Shown piece after piece: positions 58,769 to 64,000 of a stretch of DNA of 64,000 bases. Under the pieces are notes generated by a model. The model did not search any database and was not told the DNA's origin. It was given only the letters and a program-made list of their open reading frames with translations. The first letter of the stretch is position 1, and every line of letters begins with the position of its first letter. The position numbers and the translations under genes are program-made. The stretch lies in the NCBI GenBank assembly GCA_933228895.1, contig OW121846.1, forward strand, positions 8,401,915-8,465,914. The letters run 5' to 3'. This stretch comes from Platycnemis pennipes. Taxonomy: Eukaryota > Arthropoda > Insecta > Odonata > Platycnemididae.

Positions 58769-59319
58769 CTACAAAAAAGGAGGCACCCAACCCAGAACTA
58801 TTATTATTGGATACAAACTGTTTTAAATATTTTATTTCTAATTGATAGAAGTTAGAAACTATTTTTCATAAAGGTAAATCAATACATGTAACACCAAATA
58901 TGAGATCAAATGGAACCAGTTCACAGATAACTTCAATGAACAAATAGGAAATGTTGCAATTACTATTCCCAAATCATTTGTTGAATGGTGTCTAGTGCAA
59001 TAATAAATAATCAGTAATAACTATATTTTACGCGTGATGAGCTAATGTCCTTAAATGATTAGATTTAATGAAAGTCTCTCTCTGGTGAACTGGAATACAG
59101 AACAGACTTCAGAGACCAAACATTCTTCAGACCTCATTGGGTCGACCTATGTTTATTACTCCAAAACTTAGCTTTTAAAAGCAGAAGTTACAGGAAACTA
59201 AAATACAATGAGAATGGCATGGTTTTATGAAGGGATTTCCATTTGGAGACTAAAATTCAGTCTAAACATAAATGCAAGAGTAATGGATGGCTTGACTTTA
59301 GTCAGTTAAGCCACATTAA

Positions 59320-61323
59320 CCCTTATACTCCCAAGTGGCCGATATATCGGCTGCTCGTTTCGGAGACTATTGTTCATTAACAAATTTGTTTATGCACTTT
59401 AAGTGTCATTTGTATGAAAGACAACATCTTTTATCGTCATTTGGTGGTAACTGTAAAATATTTACGGCATTATGAGTATTTTTTAAAGGCTTTTATTTCA
59501 GCACCTCGTGTAAATATTATACATGCTGAAGTGAAGAGTAGATTGTTCGATGAACGCTTATAAATCTGAACCCTATATAGTCTCCGTCAAAATCTTTTGG
59601 AAAAAAGAACTGGAAATGATATATTATCGAAAGATATTTTTTTATTCATTACACCTGCATTATGTCGTTATTTCTGATCTATTGCATTTTCATTGCATCA
59701 CGGAAAATGTCACTGCAGGTGACTAATTTGCCCTTGATGTTCGCAGTGAACCAGATTTTTCATTACGAGATTATATGCTACAAAACTACTTCTTCCAGTT
59801 TATATCTTACTTCTCTAATGCGTTCATGAATCTATGTATTTTTCTAGTCCTGAAATATATAGCGAATAATCCTCCTCCCGCGTCTGGTACGTGATAAATT
59901 CAGGATATCGTCTTTTCAAATATAATCAAAAGGTATGTGTAAAAATAAACTGCATATGAAATGTATATACGGGAGACTAGTATTATAACTGCCGCTAAAA
60001 TACTATGTAGCTTTTCATTTACATTGAAGATATCCATGTAATATCATCTGGTGTAGCGAACCATTTTTTTCTAAGCATACTGCAAACTAATGCTACGAGG
60101 AATCGCCGGAGAAGTGTTGCGTCCACAGTTTTCTATCGTCAAGAGATACTTGGTTATCTTCGTAATTGAATCATTTTATCCTTGCTGACTTTGCTTTCTT
60201 TGAGTGAATGCCTTTTCAAATGGTCTTCAGTCTCTGGCTGCGTGCTTCCCTGTTGAGTTGTAACGCCTTAGTTCGCAACCACACGCGCATGTGAGTGCTG
60301 TTTGCATACCTTCTATTTCGTTTTGAATCGCTGAAGGTATTCATTTGATAGTGCATCAATACAAGAATTTTTGTAAAACTTTAGCATTCTTTTACAGTGG
60401 TGAATATTTTTTTGTAAAAATATAACCACACAATGGCTGGACCATCACATATTGGAGAAAAAGATATTTTGAATATATTAGACGATTCATCCGATGAAAG
60501 TGTGACTGATTTCTTTGAAAGTGAGAGTGAGACGAGGAATGACAGTGATGAAGATCAACATTCATTGCAGCCTTTTGATGAGCAGTGCAGTGATGAAGAC
60601 AGTTCTAATGGAGAAAATGGAGGGAAGTAGTGCCACCATAAGAATCAACTCCCACACGTTACCATTTCCAGGAAATGACCGGCCCCAAGCATGTGCCTCC
60701 CCATCACTCTCCTCCGATTCAATATTTTCAACTATTTTTCACAGATTTTCTCATTAGTCTCTTTGTTACTGAAACTGATCACTATGCCAAACAGTACATC
60801 TCCTCTCAGTCTGAAAGGTCATCACCATCAGTGAAGTGGGAAAACATTTCATCTGCAGAAACGAAAGAATTCTTGGCATGTATTTTGAACATGGGAATAA
60901 TCCAGAAACCTACCAATGCTTCGTACTGGTCGCAATCGACATCCCAAAGTACTCCTTGGTTTGGAAAAATGTTTCCAAGGAATCGTTTTCAGCAAAATTT
61001 GAGATTTTTTCATTTGGTAGACTCTGAAAAGTGTAAAACACGCAATGATCCCGGTTATGACCCATGTATCTGGTACCAACCCCTTTTAGATCATGCCAAT
61101 AGAGTATTTATTTAAATACCATTATAACCCTCACGAGGAACTAAGCGTGGATGAAAGTCTAGTAGGGACTAAAAACCGTTCAAGTTTGCTGCAGTACCTT
61201 CCAAATAAGCACTGGGGAATCACATTTTGAATGCTTTGCGATGCGGTGTCCAATTATTGCCTGGGATTCTTTACGTATAAAGGTAGGGCAAGTGAGAAAG
61301 AAAGATTGGAGATAAAGGAACAT
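59320..61323 (+). mobile_element. piggyBac element, 5' part, with GATATATC palindrome
   Basis: TTAA (59316-59319) then CCCTTATACTCCCAAGTGGC and the palindrome GGCCGATATATCGGC. After a 1.1-kb leader comes the transposase at 60433. The element is cut at about 61323 by a different repeat (CAGGGTGGCTAC), so the 3' end is missing. Its first 32 bases match the 37911 MITE at 26 positions. Confidence 0.85.
60433..61315 (+). pseudogene. piggyBac transposase, N-terminal and first DDE part
   Basis: It starts MAGPSHIGEKDILNILDDSS, with a Ser/Asp/Glu-rich acidic N-terminus typical of the family. After a frame change near 60620 come PIQYFQLFFTDFLISLFV, KQYISSQSERSSPSVKWENI, TKEFLACILNMGIIQKPTN and YWSQSTSQSTPWFGKMFPRN, RFQQNLRFFHLVD. 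After a stop come ELSVDESLVGTKNRSSLLQY (first catalytic Asp), LPNKHWGI, and FTYKG. Motif order is DDE_Tnp_1_7. Truncated before the second and third Asp regions. A plausible start codon lies about 1.1 kb from the element end. Confidence 0.88.
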
Positions 61324-61450
61324 CAGGGTGGCTACTGATATTCAATTTTCAAATTCCCTGACTGTTCCCTGACTTTTCCCTGATGGCCTTACCAATTTCC
61401 CTGACCGATCGCCAAAAGGTCTGCTTTTATTGGAATATTTTATTTCTGCC
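61324..61450. repeat. CAGGGTGGCTAC repeat end
   Basis: CAGGGTGGCTACTGATATTC, followed by runs of TTCCCTGACTGTTCCCTGA and TTTTCCCTGATGGCC. It resembles hAT ends and shares the CCCTGA run with the 9447 family, but the terminus differs (CAGGGTGGC against CAGGGTTCA). It interrupts the piggyBac coding region. The right end was not found before the next element at 62202; 61450-62200 is otherwise unassigned. Confidence 0.55.
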
Positions 61451-62201
61451 GAAATAAATTTTCATCAAAACTCAGAAGATGTTAAAAGCTGAAATGAATA
61501 CATAAAAGCTATAATAATGAAAAAACACATTAAAACTTCACAAGTTAAGCCCTTACACAAATTATACACACTTAAAATACATTTTTCACGGCTACGGGTC
61601 ACAAATTGACAATGTCTAATTCTTCAAGGAAGAGGTAGCGTGTCGTGGTAGCTCTGGGAAGTTTGATATTACTGAAAAGGCATCAAAGGGAAAGCAAATG
61701 AGGAATTTACTGGCAGACTCCGGCACAGGTTGCCCGAAAAATACAGACCAAGCCAGAGTTGTTAGACTGGATCAAAATCTGATGGTACGAGTGACGTTTA
61801 GAAGCGAATAACAATTTGATTAAAGTGGTTGTAACCCCTTGATTGTAAGAGGGAACCAAAAATGTAAAAATATTTGTATAAACAAACAAAACATAATTGT
61901 GCCACTGCGAGCGAAAACAGGAGGCAATTAGCAATGGCAGCATCATGTTCAGGAATAACAATCATATTTGAGGTGGTTTGTGACCTGACCAAATTGCTTC
62001 GAGACGGAGCTAAGGGTGCACTTCAATAATTACGTCGAGCGTGAAAGGAGGCGAGGGGAGGAGGACACTTCTTACTGCCTCGCGAAGGGGGGTACGGGAA
62101 TCGAAGATGATCTTACAAAATATTTTGTTTACACTTGTGATCGTACTTGTATTACCGTTTTAATAATCATCATCTTGTATTTTTAGAACTGCAAGCACGT
62201 A

Positions 62202-63072
62202 CAGTTGAGCATCTTTAATCTGGCACGGTCGGGACTGAAGTGATGCCGGATTAGGGATGTTGCCGGACTATGGGTTCTGCGTGGCAACTGGTTTTTTATT
62301 GACGTCCGGGATGTTTTTATTGAAAGGATTCAGTTATTTATAACAAAATATATTCGTTTGCCATTTACTGAACACGCTTTTTAAGAGAGTCGCAGAGAAT
62401 AATCAGAAATAAATGGTTTCTTGATTCACAACGTTATTACTTAAAAGTATCGAGGTTTCGTAGTGGGTGAAAATAACATAAGCTTAGTATCACGTTCATC
62501 ATATTTATGCACATTTATAAGCGTAATATTACTATCGGAAAAGGGTATATCAAAGTTAATATTTTGTATGGTGTGCTTCGCGCAACATATTTCCTACCGC
62601 GCTTGATTCGTTATCAGCTGATTCAGCGTGTTGTCAACGCGTTGTGTCGTCTTCACGGCCTCCCATCACTACATCGCGGCCGACTGGACTGGATGATTCT
62701 TTAAAGACTATCATCAATAGTAGTCCTTCTTCCACAATTTCACGCCCATCATCTTCATCACCACTTGGATTTATTGTTATTATTTACCATTTCAAGGATT
62801 TCATCATCTGTGTAATAATTGTGTGTGATAAGAGAATCGTGGTCGCTAGCTAACCATTGCTCTAATTCACTCTGTACCAATTCAGGATTATTGATGCTGC
62901 TTGCACTGTCAACCAACTCCATCGTCATATGTTTATCCTCAAAAACATGAAAGCCTTTGAAATCTCCACATATTTTGTCTACATCAAACCTTAAAGCAGA
63001 CCACAATTTAAAGCATGTGTGTTTTAGATAAGACTGTGAATTACTATTCCATTCACGCGAAATTTCCCACAT
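62202..63072 (-). mobile_element. Tigger/jerky-like element, 3' part
   Basis: Left end: TA then CAGTTGAGCATC, followed by AATCTGGCACGGTCGGGAC and GCCGGATTAGG, which resembles pogo/Tigger-type ends. About 550 bp further right, on the minus strand, the C-terminal coding part begins (62758-63072). Distance and orientation fit a single element whose 5' part is missing. Confidence 0.65.
62758..63072 (-). pseudogene. Jerky-like transposase C-terminus
   Basis: Seen on the minus strand: EWNSNSQSYLKHTCFKLWSA, DFKGFHVFEDKHMTMELVDS, ELVQSELEQWLASD and YYTDDEILEMVNNN. This is the W.S...S.L...W.KL, then I..WL..D....GY..MTDEEI...V pattern at the end of jerky/Tigger-like transposases. It is comparable, motif by motif, with the C-terminus at 30500-30700 (NNISQSVLKHPWFKKLL, DFRGFQVSEKNHMMM), so the two are related families. 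About 105 codons remain open; the DDE part is not present upstream. Confidence 0.75.
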
Positions 63073-63687
63073 CGTATTTTAGATTATATTTGCTTCCGAA
63101 ATAGTTTAGCCTGCTCCATTGGCATTAGGCCAGAAATACTAACTAAGCCCTTCACTCGGACGCAGTTTCAACCACGCTTTCTAAATCAGCACTTAAATCT
63201 TATTTCATAGTTTTTCTCTGTCATTCATTTCTACTTGTCACTTTAACAGTAAAATTTTTAGATTTTCTCTTTCAGCTTCTTAATGTGTTTTATTGTCGAA
63301 GTTCCCACCCAGTGTGTTTCAGACAAGCACTTTACCGATGCAACGGCGTCAAGCTTTTTCACGAATTGCACTTTTTCTGCGATCGTTAACATTTAGTGCT
63401 GATGCCTCATGCCTCTGCTGTAGCCACAACTGTATAGATTAGACATGATTAGGGAGAGACAAAAGCAGATAACAAATAATTTTATCAAATTACGTCTAAT
63501 GCTCAATGAAAAATGTACGCGCCATTGTGGGTGGCCAATCTGAAAACTAGTAGTACTCGGTATCCGAGTGTTCAATTTTGTAAGTTTAGTTCAAGTTGCA
63601 GAATAATTCCAGTGTACACGAAGTACCAGAAATTAATATGTTTAAATTATTCAGATTCTTGGAATAGGAAAATAAACATTAAGAATG
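63073..63687. other. No gene recognised
   Basis: No transposase motif, exon or matched repeat end seen. The upstream p190-type exon that must precede 58520-58768 is not found here. Confidence 0.45.
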
Positions 63688-63695
63688 GAATGGGA

Positions 63696-64000
63696 TAGGG
63701 ATGTGCGAGTAGTACTTTTTGACCCGAGTCGAGTATGTCTCGAGTATCGAGTCGAGTTTGTACATTACTGTTCATGAGTGAAGAGAATACCCGGTTCTTA
63801 CTTAAGTCATCGCAATTAAAGTTAGCCAGCAATCCGACTATCAAATCGGCAGGTCTACCTACGAAATAAGAAAATTACCTTCATTCCTAGGATTACTCAA
63901 AATTGTGTAAATTAGCTTGCAGTACGGTACCTAGAGTGTACTCAGGCATAACATATGAGGCCTACACGAGTAACATGCCCTATTAACTTGTAATGAAAGT
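63696..64000. mobile_element. Second copy of the 22-25 kb hAT, inverted, cut by window end
   Basis: Starts TAGGGATGTGCGAGTAGTAC and follows the reverse complement of 25145-24760 to the window end (shared: TCATGAGTGAAGAGA, GACTATCAAATCGGCAG, ACTTGTAATGAAAG). The copy at 22208-25145 has about 80 extra bases after the CTTATTTCG motif (24876-24960) that this copy lacks. The 8 bases before it are GAATGGGA (63688-63695); the matching duplication lies outside the window. Confidence 0.9.

Noticed and set aside
1..64000. CRISPR arrays, bacterial operons, phage genes
   Set aside because: No regularly spaced identical repeats, no ribosome-binding-site-led gene series; introns and eukaryotic transposons dominate.

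Overview
The window looks like a piece of a large, A+T-rich arthropod genome (probably an insect; lineage not resolved). Evidence: spliced minus-strand exons with GT-AG borders, no bacterial-style gene packing, and a dense mixture of animal transposons (R1, RTE, I/jockey-like, R4/Dong-like and Penelope-like retroelements; piggyBac, mariner, Tigger/jerky-like and hAT DNA elements).

Host gene. One host gene is recognisable, a p190-type Rho GTPase-activating protein (RhoGAPp190/ARHGAP35-like), read right to left. Five exons lie at 58520-58768, 8772-9041, 7184-7296, 5210-5564 and 749-880. All splice phases agree and together they give about 373 codons: an acidic, Ser-rich tail followed by the first half of the RhoGAP domain with its arginine finger. 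The 5' exons lie right of the window and the 3' end lies left of it. Almost the whole window is therefore intron; the gap between 9042 and 58519 is about 49.5 kb unless an undetected phase-compatible exon lies in it.

Layout. 0-9 kb: the 3' exons, with a copia-like fragment in a 315-codon open frame, a Tigger C-terminus carrying a small hAT insertion, a tRNA-derived SINE and a Penelope-like remnant with a GIY-YIG region. 9-15 kb: a CAGGGTTCATACCA element, a mariner, a jockey-like RT and an R4/Dong-like RT with an internal duplication. 15.6-21.1 kb: a degraded R1-clade LINE split by a 2.5-kb TTAA-flanked element that carries a decayed YqaJ-type nuclease domain. 21-27 kb: a TTAA MITE, a 2.9-kb hAT with perfect 8-bp target duplications, and a 1.06-kb element with ACCCAAGTAGCC ends. 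27.8-31 kb: a Tigger/jerky-like element split by a piggyBac copy. 31.6-33 kb: a 5'-truncated LINE with a 14-bp target duplication. 33-37.9 kb: nothing recognised. 37.9-46 kb: a piggyBac-type MITE, two decayed piggyBac transposases in opposite orientations and a full-length RTE element. 46.7-48.6 kb: a second hAT. 50.8-53.6 kb: a CCCTGA-rich element split by a TA-flanked insertion, then a THAP domain remnant. 54-57.6 kb: repeat-rich DNA. 59.3-63.1 kb: another piggyBac and a jerky-like C-terminus. From 63.7 kb: an inverted second copy of the 22-25 kb hAT.

No element here has an intact transposase or polymerase frame. The window is best read as a transposon graveyard inside a long intron, with several nested insertions whose relative order can be read. 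The least familiar object is the TTAA-flanked element with the YqaJ-like domain (16888-19384).
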